DNA of 64,000 bases, taken from assembly GCA_903838055.1 (NCBI GenBank), contig CAILWV010000057.1, positions 1-64,000 on the forward strand. The letters are read 5' to 3'. Under the pieces are notes generated by a model that was given only the letters and a program-made list of their open reading frames with translations, made no database searches and was not told the origin of the DNA. The position numbers and the translations under genes were made by a program. Shown piece by piece: positions 9,951 to 18,917 of the stretch; within the stretch, counting starts at the first letter, position 1; every line of letters starts with the position of its first letter. Source of the stretch: an uncultured Bacteroidota bacterium (GTDB taxonomy: Bacteria; Bacteroidota; Bacteroidia; Flavobacteriales; Flavobacteriaceae).

Positions 9951-10105
9951 ATAATTTCAAAAATACATTATGAAATGCAAATTATTATAAAGTGCATTAG
10001 CTTATTAAATATAAAACCTTAAAAATAGGAATTTTCTTTTTAGTAACATCTTATTATTGATTCTTAGTTAAAATTTGTTTTAACAAACAAATTACTGAAA
10101 TCATT

Positions 10106-10124
10106 TTGACAAATAAGGTCAATT
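10106..10124. promoter_or_regulatory. candidate WYL-regulator operator, copy 3 (upstream of the hsdR operon)
   Basis: TTGACAAATAAGGTCAATT; 17/18 match to copy 1 and part of a longer conserved module, ACAAATTACT-N7-TTTTGACAAmTAAGGTCAAT. Confidence 0.65.
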
Positions 10125-10686
10125 AAAGCAATTTTATTAAAAATGCTTGAAGAGCATTAAAACACCTATTTTGAGTGATTAAAAAGCTTAAATATTAGCT
10201 AAAACGATGCGAGTAAGTTGAATATAATAAATTGGCTATCCATTGATTTGTAGTTAAAAATATCTCTCAAATTTTTCAAAAAATTTTTTTTTTAGAAACA
10301 CAAATTAAGAAATTTATTTTGACATTTTTCCAGAACTCTAATCCAAATATTAGCCCAGAAATATACCCAGGAAAAATTGAGTGTAGCCATTTATTTGAGG
10401 GTTATACAGCTAAAAAAGGCTACCAGAGCAGGGAGGTAATTTTATAAGCAGGAAGGGATGGGTATATTGATTGTATTAATCGAACTGTCACGCAATTGTG
10501 TTTCTACATAATTACTGATTTTTAAATTTATAATTAAAAAAATGCTGCACAATTAATTTTATAAAATCAATATACTTGAATTTGGAATATTTTTTTGGAT
10601 ATTATATAAAATGTTGGTGGATTATATCTTCATGAGTTAAACAACAATATTTAATAGAAGCAGTAAAGTTTTTCTCATCAAAAACC

Positions 10687-10717
10687 TTGCTATATCCAAT
10701 TTTTCTTAGTATATTTG
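10687..10717 (+). promoter_or_regulatory. Bacteroidetes-type promoter
   Basis: TTG (10687-10689), 20-nt spacer, TATATTTG (10710-10717), matching TAnnTTTG. Confidence 0.55.
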
Positions 10718-10719
10718 CT

Positions 10720-10783
10720 TATATCGCTCTTGCGGTATAGTTAGTTACCTAATGTAATATGTTAGGTTGGTCTTATCCAAACC
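10720..10783 (+). ncRNA. candidate structured RNA/leader with three successive hairpins, two mutually exclusive
   Basis: TATATCGC-TCTT-GCGGTATA; ACCTAA...TTAGGT; GGTTGG-TCTTAT-CCAAACC. Confidence 0.4.
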
Positions 10784-11027
10784 CCAAAAGGAGACGCACA
10801 TAACAATTATATTAAAACCCTTTTTAACTTCAGATTTAACACATTTAGTTAAATCATTCATTTACAAATTATCGTTTAACGTGTATACACACTTGTGTAC
10901 ATAACTATTTCCGTAATTTATTTTCAGTTAGACTTTACTTTTTGGCAACTTTTATTATCGTTATGCATATTTATAATTGATATGTGGCTCAATTCATCTT
11001 GAACCTTGTATCACAAAAGTTTTAAAT

Positions 11028-11102
11028 AGAACCATATCGGTTTAGGGGATTCCAGTAGAAGTAGCTATCTACTGGTTCTTGCTCCCCGACAGAAGCAAGA
11101 AC
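11028..11102 (+). promoter_or_regulatory. structured leader with competing hairpins immediately upstream of the polymerase-like gene
   Basis: CCAGTAGA-N8-TCTACTGG (11052-11075); GTTCTTGCT-N10-AGCAAGAAC (11075-11102); GGGGA/TCCCC outer stem; AGAACCA (11028-11034) complementary to TGGTTCT (11073-11079). Confidence 0.5.
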
Positions 11103-11136
11103 AAACAATAACATAAAATCAAGAATACTATGAGAA

Positions 11137-12522
11137 ATGAATCCCAAAACAATCAAATCAACACAAGAAATAATTAATCTTCTTGAATCTGATTTTAAAG
11201 ACAACTTACACCTAAAAGATAAACACTTTTACTTCATTGATACCCTTATCAGACATAGAGCCGATAGAAAATCAATCTACTTATCATCCAAATTACTAAA
11301 AAAGACATTCGGAGACAGACCCTATAAAGCTATAGTTAACTATTTTGTTGACAATGGTATAGTTGAATGTACCCAAAATTATCAAGATAGTCGTTACTAT
11401 TACAATAAATACAAACTCCTTAGTGGTGTTAAAAAGTTGGTTGAGTACCAACTGACATATAAACCATTAATCAAAATCATTGATTATTTTCATCAAACCA
11501 ACTATAATAGTTTGTTGGATTTTGAAAAACAAGTTCTTCATAATATAGAACAACTACAATTACCATCAAATTTTGATGTTCCATCACTTTATATGAAAAA
11601 ATCTAAAAATACTGGTAGATTGTTTCATACACTTACAAACATGCCTGAAAATCAACGCAAACACCTCAAACACGTTGATAACATAAGGCTAGGTGAATTA
11701 GATGGGAAAAATGCACAATTGGTGATGTTATCCGATATGTTTAATGATGACGAAGTTTTCAATGATGCTGTTTATGGTGGCGAATTTTACCAACAACTTG
11801 CTGGTGAAATGGGAATTGATATATCAATTGATAGTAAAAAGAGAGAGTTTAAACGCAAATTCTTTAACTCAATATTGTTTAACAGCAATAGAGCGGTTAT
11901 TGCCAACAGTAAATATGGTGTAGCATTCAAAAAATTATACCCAATTACATTTCACCATTTGATTGACATGGATAAAAATATATCGAAAGCAAGTCAATTA
12001 CAAAGTTCAGAATCTAACTTGTTTATAAATAACATCACAAGAGACCTTGTTAAAAATGGAATGTTTGCTATTCCAATACATGATGCGTTCATTATAAACA
12101 TGGATGATATTGATAAGGTTCAGAAAATTATCAATGATAATTGCTATTCTATTCTTGGTAGACTTATTTCAATGTCCATCAAAGAATTTTGTCCTACCAT
12201 TGATATAAATGGCACCACTTATAATTACTTATATGAAAAGGGCGAAGCAAAGGAAGAAAGAAAGGAAGAAAGAAAGAACAACACTCACACAGCTGTATAT
12301 ATGGTGCAATCTGATTCAATGGTAGGACAAAATAAAAAGACCGCTATCATGAATGAAAAAATTAATGTTATAACAGCAGCAATTAAAACACTCATGGAAG
12401 ACAATCAAAAAATAACGGTAAGGAAAATACAAGAAGTATCTGGAGTCGCTAAATCCACCGTTGAAAAGCACTACAAGCAAATTATTTATGATTTAAATAA
12501 TCAAAAGGAATTAGAAATTTAG
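11137..12522 (+). CDS. divergent family-A-DNA-polymerase-like protein with C-terminal HTH
   Basis: Candidate motif A GELDGKNAQLVMLSD; candidate motif B region KKREFKRKFFNSILFNSNR; candidate motif C PIHDAFII; C-terminal HTH KITVRKIQEVSGVAKSTVEKHYKQI. Confidence 0.5.
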   Translation: MNPKTIKSTQEIINLLESDFKDNLHLKDKHFYFIDTLIRHRADRKSIYLSSKLLKKTFGDRPYKAIVNYFVDNGIVECTQNYQDSRYYYNKYKLLSGVKKLVEYQLTYKPLIKIIDYFHQTNYNSLLDFEKQVLHNIEQLQLPSNFDVPSLYMKKSKNTGRLFHTLTNMPENQRKHLKHVDNIRLGELDGKNAQLVMLSDMFNDDEVFNDAVYGGEFYQQLAGEMGIDISIDSKKREFKRKFFNSILFNSNRAVIANSKYGVAFKKLYPITFHHLIDMDKNISKASQLQSSESNLFINNITRDLVKNGMFAIPIHDAFIINMDDIDKVQKIINDNCYSILGRLISMSIKEFCPTIDINGTTYNYLYEKGEAKEERKEERKNNTHTAVYMVQSDSMVGQNKKTAIMNEKINVITAAIKTLMEDNQKITVRKIQEVSGVAKSTVEKHYKQIIYDLNNQKELEI

Positions 12523-12707
12523 AACTTTTATATTTAATATCTAAAGTAGATTAATAATTTATTTAACTTGAATTACATGTTGAATCCAAACATAGCATTT
12601 AATTTTGTTCAAAGGCTACAATAAAAAAACAAACAAATATTATTTATATGTAGATGGCGATAAAATAATAAAAGCAGTTAATTTTGCATTGAAGTAAATC
12701 TAAATAT

Positions 12708-13535
12708 ATGAAAATAGATGATTTGAAATATATAGCTGAAAAATTCAAAAATACTCAAAAAATGCCTGTTCTTTTTATAGGGCATGGCTCTCCTATGAAT
12801 GCAATTGAAGATAATGAATTCACAAAAAATTGGAATTTAATTGGTAAATCAATACAAAGGCCTAATGCAATAGTATGTATTTCAGCACACTGGGAAACCA
12901 ATGGAACTCAAATTACAGCTATGGAAAACCCCAAAACAATTCATGATTTTGGTGGTTTTCCAAAAGAATTATTTGATGTTGAATATCCCGCAAAAGGAAA
13001 TCAAAAATTAGCAGAGGAAATTAAAAATACAGCTGCACCAACAGAAATTATTTTAGACTATAATTGGGGGCTAGACCATGGTGCTTGGAGTATTTTAAAA
13101 CATCTTTACCCAAATGCAAACATTCCTGTAATACAACTTAGTTTGGATTATAAAAAAACGTCTAATTCTCATTATGAATTTGCAAAAAACCTCAACTTTT
13201 TAAGACATAAAGGTATTTTAGTTATTGGCAGTGGAAACTTAGTTCATAATTTGAAGATGATTAAATGGGATAAATTAAACGAATCTGAATATGGTTACGA
13301 GTGGGCAAATGAAATTAGTTTAATTTTTAAAACTAATATTATAAATGGAAACCACAAAGCTCTTATTGATTATAATAATCTTAGTAGATATTCTAATTTA
13401 GCAATTCCTACTCCTGAACATTATTTACCTCTACTTTACACTTTAGCTTTACAAGATAGAAATGATTCAATAAGTTTCTTCAACGATAAAGCTATTGGGG
13501 GTTCATTAACAATGACTTCATTACTAATAAATTAA
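12708..13535 (+). CDS. ygiD: 4,5-DOPA-extradiol-dioxygenase (YgiD/LigB-like), element-borne complete copy
   Basis: PVLFIGHGSPMNAIEDNEFT, HDFGGFPKELFDVEYPAKG, GLDHGAW, GSGNLVHNL. Confidence 0.85.
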   Translation: MKIDDLKYIAEKFKNTQKMPVLFIGHGSPMNAIEDNEFTKNWNLIGKSIQRPNAIVCISAHWETNGTQITAMENPKTIHDFGGFPKELFDVEYPAKGNQKLAEEIKNTAAPTEIILDYNWGLDHGAWSILKHLYPNANIPVIQLSLDYKKTSNSHYEFAKNLNFLRHKGILVIGSGNLVHNLKMIKWDKLNESEYGYEWANEISLIFKTNIINGNHKALIDYNNLSRYSNLAIPTPEHYLPLLYTLALQDRNDSISFFNDKAIGGSLTMTSLLIN

Positions 13536-13543
13536 TTCACAAT

Positions 13544-15166
13544 ATGATAAAATTAGCAATATATTGCAGAACTTCAAGAGATAATGGAGAGACGCATGAT
13601 TCAATTGAAACACAAACTGAAATTGGAATCAAATATGCTGAAAAAAACGGGTTACCTTATGAAGTGTACATTGATGAAGGGATTTCTGGAACTGGTGATT
13701 TTTTTAAAAGACCTTCTTTTGTGAAAATGGTTTCAGAAATTGATGATGAATTAATTTCTCATGTATGGGTATTAGATGATTCTCGATTAGAAAGAGAGCC
13801 TTCAGTGAAATTTTTCTGTCGTGAATTATTCATAAAGAAAAAAATAAACTATTATATAAACACCTCAGGAATTGTAGATTTTGATGATTTTAACCAAGAA
13901 TTAATTGGAAACATTTTATCAGTTACCAATAAACACTTTGTAAAACTAACTGCGTATAAAGTAAAATTGAAATTAGAAAAAAATGTGTCTAATGGAAAAG
14001 TTCATGGTACTCCAGCTTATGGCTACACTAAAGATAAAGATAGAAATCTAATTGTAGATGAAAAACAAAGCGAAATTATCCAAACTATATTTAAAATGTC
14101 ATTAGAAGGAAATGGTGCACATACTATAGCCGAATATCTAAATGAAAAGAAAATACCAACATCTTCGAAAATAAATTCCCCAAATGGTTCAATTACAATA
14201 AAAAACAAACATACTGGAGTAGAAACTAAAAAAAATAAAAGTGAAATTCTTTGGTCTTCTTCGGTTGTTGGGAGTATTCTAAAATCAACAATTTATTATG
14301 GTGAAAGGAAGTTTAAAGATAAAATTTACCCTGCTCCTTCAATAATATCTAAAGAAACTTTTGACTATGTCCAATTACAACTTAAAAAAAATAAAAATTA
14401 TTCCCAAAACGGAACAACCTATAATTATCTATTAAAGGGGTTAATTACATGTGCCAAATGTGGTAAGCATTATGTTGGTAGATATAGAAAAAATAAGCCA
14501 AACAGTTTCTATATATGCTCTAGTAAAGATATTAAAAGAACTAATTGTGGAAATGAATCTATTGAGATAAAAAAAATAGAAGAGTTTGTTTGGGATAATG
14601 TAGTTGGTTCTACTGTCTTTTTACAAATATTGAGAAATGAATTCAATTTTGATGATGATAGTGAACAGATGGAAACTTCTTCACTGATAAAAGAAAAAGC
14701 AAACATTGAAAAGAAATTAATTATTATTCAACAGGAAAAAGAAAAAATGGTGCTTCTATTTCGAAAAAACCTCTTAAACGAACTTGAAGTTGAAAGAGAA
14801 ATAAAAGATATAGAGAAAAAGAAAGAAACCTTTAGAAATGAAATAAATGATATTAATAATAAACTTAAATTTATTCAGAACAAAAAGGAAATTATTTCTG
14901 AATACCAAAGGTTTCAAAAACAATTACATTTTTACTCAGATGACTTAGATTTTAAATCTAAAAAATATATGACAAATTTACTTGTCAATAATATTTTAAT
15001 TGATTGGAATGAAGAACATCAGTTATACGAAATAGTAGTTAATTACAATTACATCAATGATAGTATGCCAACAATAGAAGAAACAACACTAGATAAATCA
15101 CCTTACATTGATTGGAACGAATTATTGAACGGGCGTAACAGACAGTCTATCGTCCAGGTTCCATGA
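13544..15166 (+). CDS. large serine recombinase
   Basis: N-terminal IYCRTSRDNGETHDSIETQ, DEGISGTGDFFKRPSFVKM; recombinase domain; zinc ribbon CAKCGKHYVGRYRKN; coiled coil. Confidence 0.95.
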   Translation: MIKLAIYCRTSRDNGETHDSIETQTEIGIKYAEKNGLPYEVYIDEGISGTGDFFKRPSFVKMVSEIDDELISHVWVLDDSRLEREPSVKFFCRELFIKKKINYYINTSGIVDFDDFNQELIGNILSVTNKHFVKLTAYKVKLKLEKNVSNGKVHGTPAYGYTKDKDRNLIVDEKQSEIIQTIFKMSLEGNGAHTIAEYLNEKKIPTSSKINSPNGSITIKNKHTGVETKKNKSEILWSSSVVGSILKSTIYYGERKFKDKIYPAPSIISKETFDYVQLQLKKNKNYSQNGTTYNYLLKGLITCAKCGKHYVGRYRKNKPNSFYICSSKDIKRTNCGNESIEIKKIEEFVWDNVVGSTVFLQILRNEFNFDDDSEQMETSSLIKEKANIEKKLIIIQQEKEKMVLLFRKNLLNELEVEREIKDIEKKKETFRNEINDINNKLKFIQNKKEIISEYQRFQKQLHFYSDDLDFKSKKYMTNLLVNNILIDWNEEHQLYEIVVNYNYINDSMPTIEETTLDKSPYIDWNELLNGRNRQSIVQVP

Positions 15167-15585
15167 TCAAATCCCCAGTCATGGTCTAGCCCTATGTGGG
15201 TTGATTTAATTATTTTAGAAGTTTCTTTAGCCAATTCTGGGTTTCCTTTTGCGGGATATTCGACATCAAATAATGCTTGAGGGAAACCTCCAAAATCATG
15301 AATTGTCTTTGGATTTTCCATAGCAGTAATTTTAGTTTCGCTAGTAAGCCAATGTGCCGATATAACTAAAACGGCTTTAGGTTTTTGAATTTCTAAACCT
15401 AATTTTTTCCATGATCTTGAAAATTCATTGTCTTCAATTCCGTTCATAGGAGAGCCATGACCTATGAATAAAACAGGAAGTTTAGTTTCTTCTTCTTTTA
15501 GTTCTTTTGTCCAATTATAAAAAGGCTGTAGTGATGCCATAGTTGCTCCTCCAATTAGTGTTTTGATAAATTCAATACGTTTCAA
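15152..15585 (-). pseudogene. ygiD: host ygiD-like 4,5-DOPA dioxygenase, truncated by element integration
   Basis: Similarity to the 12708-13535 protein is continuous to GFDHGTWT, then ends; the remaining ~13 codons (IDCLLRPFNNSFQSM) are unrelated and lie in the recombinase 3' end. Confidence 0.85.
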
Positions 15586-15692
15586 AATTCAAACATTTGT
15601 ATATACAAATGTAATTCAATATTTGGATAAGTAATTAATATAATAAAAAATTAACATTCTAAATAGGGAAGTAGCTATTAAAATAAATTCAA

Positions 15693-16265
15693 TTATCTTA
15701 CAACAATATCGTATTTTTCCAAAAGACCTTTTAAACCATCAACAGAAAAAACAGCTTTTTTAATTTTGTTTTTTTCGGGGTCAATAACGTAGTCATAGCT
15801 TGTTGAAAAATCTGCTTTATTTGCAATTGTATCAATAAATACAGCTCTTCTTAAATTACAATTGTCAAATAGTACTTCGGTTAAATCACTCGACATAAAA
15901 TCGATTGCTATCATACTGCAATTAATAAATTGCATTTTTTTAAGTTTTAAAGCATAGAACTTGGCGTAATCCAGAAGACAATCGATAAAGTGAAATTCGA
16001 AAATCACTTGATCTGTCATGGCAAAATTAACATTTGTAAAATTACAGCGGTTAAAAAAAACACCACGCAAGGAGACATAATTAATTTTTGTGTCTTGAAA
16101 ATTGCAATCAAAAAAATTGCAATCAATGAAAGTCACAGTTTGAAAAGTACAATTTCTAAAATCACAATTATAGAAATTACAATTTTCAAAATCTTTGTAC
16201 TTTGTATTGCTATCATCTAGAATTTGATCTCTAAATTCTTGGTCTAAAATATAATCCGTACGCAT
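15693..16265 (-). CDS. pentapeptide-repeat protein
   Basis: NCNFYNCDFRNCTFQTVTFIDCNFFDCNF repeats. Confidence 0.9.
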   Translation of the reverse strand: MRTDYILDQEFRDQILDDSNTKYKDFENCNFYNCDFRNCTFQTVTFIDCNFFDCNFQDTKINYVSLRGVFFNRCNFTNVNFAMTDQVIFEFHFIDCLLDYAKFYALKLKKMQFINCSMIAIDFMSSDLTEVLFDNCNLRRAVFIDTIANKADFSTSYDYVIDPEKNKIKKAVFSVDGLKGLLEKYDIVVR

Positions 16266-16444
16266 ATTGTTTTTATTAAGTCTGTAAAACTACAGAAAAT
16301 TGATAAAAGCTATAGCTATCCATTGTTAATAAATTTTCAAATAAATAATTTATTATAGAACCTGCTGGAATTTGAATTTTATACATTTGAAAATAGAAAT
16401 AAAGGTTATTTTATTTAGAAATTTCTGTTGTATTTATTTAATAT

Positions 16445-17728
16445 ATGAAAAAAGAAGATCTTTCATCTGTTGTTTCATCTGGTTTTTTTTATAAAAACCC
16501 AGCTCTAAAAATAAAGGAATTTTTAGCTTTTCTTACTACACGATTTGGATTGATTTTTGCATTAAATATGCAATCAACCATTCTGTATTATTGGGTGTAT
16601 CATATTACAAACAATAAACTTTCATTGGGTTTTGTAGGTCTTGCCGAAGTAATCCCCGCAATTGGATGTTCATTAATTGCAGGACATTTTGTTGACCAAA
16701 GTGAAAAAAGAAAAATGGTTATTAAATGTCTTTCGGGATATTTAGTTACAGGCATTTGCTTATTTGCACTTGCGTTACCAATAACTGAAAAAAGTTTTTC
16801 GACCTCTTTAATAGTCTACTTAATTTACTTTTTTGTATTTATAGGTGGAATTCTTCGTTCTTTTTTTAGTCCGTCTATGTTTTCACTTTTCGGATTAGTT
16901 GTGCCGAAAGAACATTATGCAAATGCAACAAGTTGGAGTAGTATGTCATGGCAAATGGGCGCAGTGTTAGGTCCATTAGTAGCAGGTGTATTCATTGCAT
17001 TTTTTGGAATAGCAGCAGGTTTGTTTGCAGTGATTTTTGTTATTATTTTAATTTATTTTCCAATATTTAAAATCGGAGTAAAGCCTATATTAAAAAGAGA
17101 AAAAGAACCAATATTATTTAGCATAAAAGAAGGATTGAAATTTGTTATTCAAACTCCTACTTTATTGGCTGCACAATGTTTAGATATGTTTTCGGTTTTG
17201 TTTGGAGGTGCCGTGGCTTTATTGCCCGTATATCAAAAAGAAATATTACATGTTAACGAAATTGGTTTTGGTATTTTGCGTGCAGCACCAGGAATTGGAG
17301 CCTTGATAACTTTAGGATTATTAGCTTTTTTACCATTGAAAACTAATCCTGGAAAAAAACTTTTTCTATGTGTTACAGGATTTGCGTTGTCGATTATTGT
17401 TTTTGGAATATCTACTAATTTTTATCTTTCGTTTGCGATGCTTTTATTATCCGGAATGTTAGATGCAGTAAGCGTAGTTATTAGAAGTACTATTTTACAA
17501 CTTGTTACACCTGATGCTATGCGCGGAAGAGTTTCTGCGGTTAATACTATGTTTGTTAGCTCCTCAAATGAGTTTGGTGATTTTGAAAGTGGCGTTATGG
17601 CCAATTGGCTTGGAACCGTTCGAGCAGTTGTAGTTGGAGGATGTCTTACCTTGGGGGTAATAGCTTTCACTTTTGTAAAAGTCCCTCAATTACGAAATTT
17701 CACTTTTGATGATAATAAAGAAAAATAG
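16445..17728 (+). CDS. MFS transporter
   Basis: Multiple TM helices and MFS-like layout, 427 aa. Confidence 0.85.
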   Translation: MKKEDLSSVVSSGFFYKNPALKIKEFLAFLTTRFGLIFALNMQSTILYYWVYHITNNKLSLGFVGLAEVIPAIGCSLIAGHFVDQSEKRKMVIKCLSGYLVTGICLFALALPITEKSFSTSLIVYLIYFFVFIGGILRSFFSPSMFSLFGLVVPKEHYANATSWSSMSWQMGAVLGPLVAGVFIAFFGIAAGLFAVIFVIILIYFPIFKIGVKPILKREKEPILFSIKEGLKFVIQTPTLLAAQCLDMFSVLFGGAVALLPVYQKEILHVNEIGFGILRAAPGIGALITLGLLAFLPLKTNPGKKLFLCVTGFALSIIVFGISTNFYLSFAMLLLSGMLDAVSVVIRSTILQLVTPDAMRGRVSAVNTMFVSSSNEFGDFESGVMANWLGTVRAVVVGGCLTLGVIAFTFVKVPQLRNFTFDDNKEK

Positions 17729-17793
17729 ATTTAATTTCTTACACAAAAATTGGTAGTAATCTTAGCAAAAAGATAATTGATCTAATAATTTAC

Positions 17794-18453
17794 GTGTCTA
17801 TTTATTTCTTTAAAATTAAATCACAATTAGTCAAAAGTTACCTTAAATTTGTGAAAAAAATGAGCGCCGACAAACAAATACTTATAAAGTTAGAAAAATG
17901 TGCAGATAACAAGGATCTCAAAGGATTTAATTCTTTAGTAGAAGAATTGCTAATGGTTACTGATATTACTAATGCCAGCCTTTTATTATCTGCATTTATA
18001 TTAAATAAACATACTACTTTTAATGCTAATGCAACGGCTAAGTTACTTGAGGTAATTCTTAATAGTAATGAAGAATTAGGCATGATTGGTTTTCCAGATA
18101 ATTGTTTCTTTCAGGCAGCAGTATTAAAGGGATCTAAAGAGCTTTATGAATGCTATATGGAAGAAGTAATAGAATCCTATTTATATGATAAAACCGAGGA
18201 CCAGGCTTTCAATTGTTATATGAATTTAAATACTATTGCAGAGCGTTATAACGATTTAATATTTGAAAGAATTCCAAAATACATCAAAGGAAAAGATTTT
18301 AAAAGTGCTGTTCCTAAATATGAAAAAGACACTGATTTAGTTTTAATAGCAGAGGATGATATTGAAATTATGGAAAAAGTAATCGAAAATTACAACGGTA
18401 TTCTTGGTAGAAGAGATATCTTGAAAGATTTGGAAGCTAGAATGGTGAGTTAA
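17794..18453 (+). CDS. hypothetical protein
   Basis: Intact ORF; likely start is the internal MSADKQ. Confidence 0.5.
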   Translation: MSIYFFKIKSQLVKSYLKFVKKMSADKQILIKLEKCADNKDLKGFNSLVEELLMVTDITNASLLLSAFILNKHTTFNANATAKLLEVILNSNEELGMIGFPDNCFFQAAVLKGSKELYECYMEEVIESYLYDKTEDQAFNCYMNLNTIAERYNDLIFERIPKYIKGKDFKSAVPKYEKDTDLVLIAEDDIEIMEKVIENYNGILGRRDILKDLEARMVS

Positions 18454-18466
18454 GAATTTAAAAAAA

Positions 18467-18502
18467 AATACATCCATTTTGGAGCTAGAAAATGGATGTA
18501 TT
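18467..18502. terminator. bidirectional terminator
   Basis: AATACATCCATTTT-N8-AAAATGGATGTATT between convergent genes. Confidence 0.8.
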
Positions 18503-18526
18503 TATAATATTAAACGTCACATTAAC

Positions 18527-18910
18527 TTACTCTTTAACAGCAATCATTGAAATTTCAACATTAACTCCTTTTGGTAATCCAGCCACTTGAACGGTTTCTC
18601 TAGCCGGTGCTGTTTTCTCGTCAAAATAACTACCATAGACCGAATTTATTCTAGCAAAATCATTCATATCCATAATAAATATGGTTGATTTTACTACATT
18701 TTCAAAAGTCATTTCTGCAGCTTCCAATACCGCTTTCATATTTTCCATTACCTGAGAAGTCTCTGCCTCGATAGATTCAAGAACTAGTTCCATTGTTTCA
18801 GGATCAAGTGCAATTTGTCCAGATGTATATAAAGTATCACCAATCTTTACAGCTTGGTTGTAAGGACCTATGGGAGCAGGAGCTTTAGTCGTATTAATTA
18901 TTTTTTTCAT
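18527..18910 (-). CDS. ridA: RidA family reactive-intermediate deaminase
   Basis: APIGPYNQAVKIGDTLYTSGQIALDP. Confidence 0.95.
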   Translation of the reverse strand: MKKIINTTKAPAPIGPYNQAVKIGDTLYTSGQIALDPETMELVLESIEAETSQVMENMKAVLEAAEMTFENVVKSTIFIMDMNDFARINSVYGSYFDEKTAPARETVQVAGLPKGVNVEISMIAVKE

Positions 18911-18917
18911 TGGTTTA

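Noticed and set aside
11022-11204. 60-aa minus-strand ORF over the hairpin leader
   Set aside because: Overlaps the inverted repeats and the start of the polymerase-like CDS; no RBS or motif support.
12245-12280. GGAAGAAA repeat as a phase-variation tract
   Set aside because: Short imperfect purine repeat encoding a charged linker (EERKEERK); period not clean and unit not clearly slipping.
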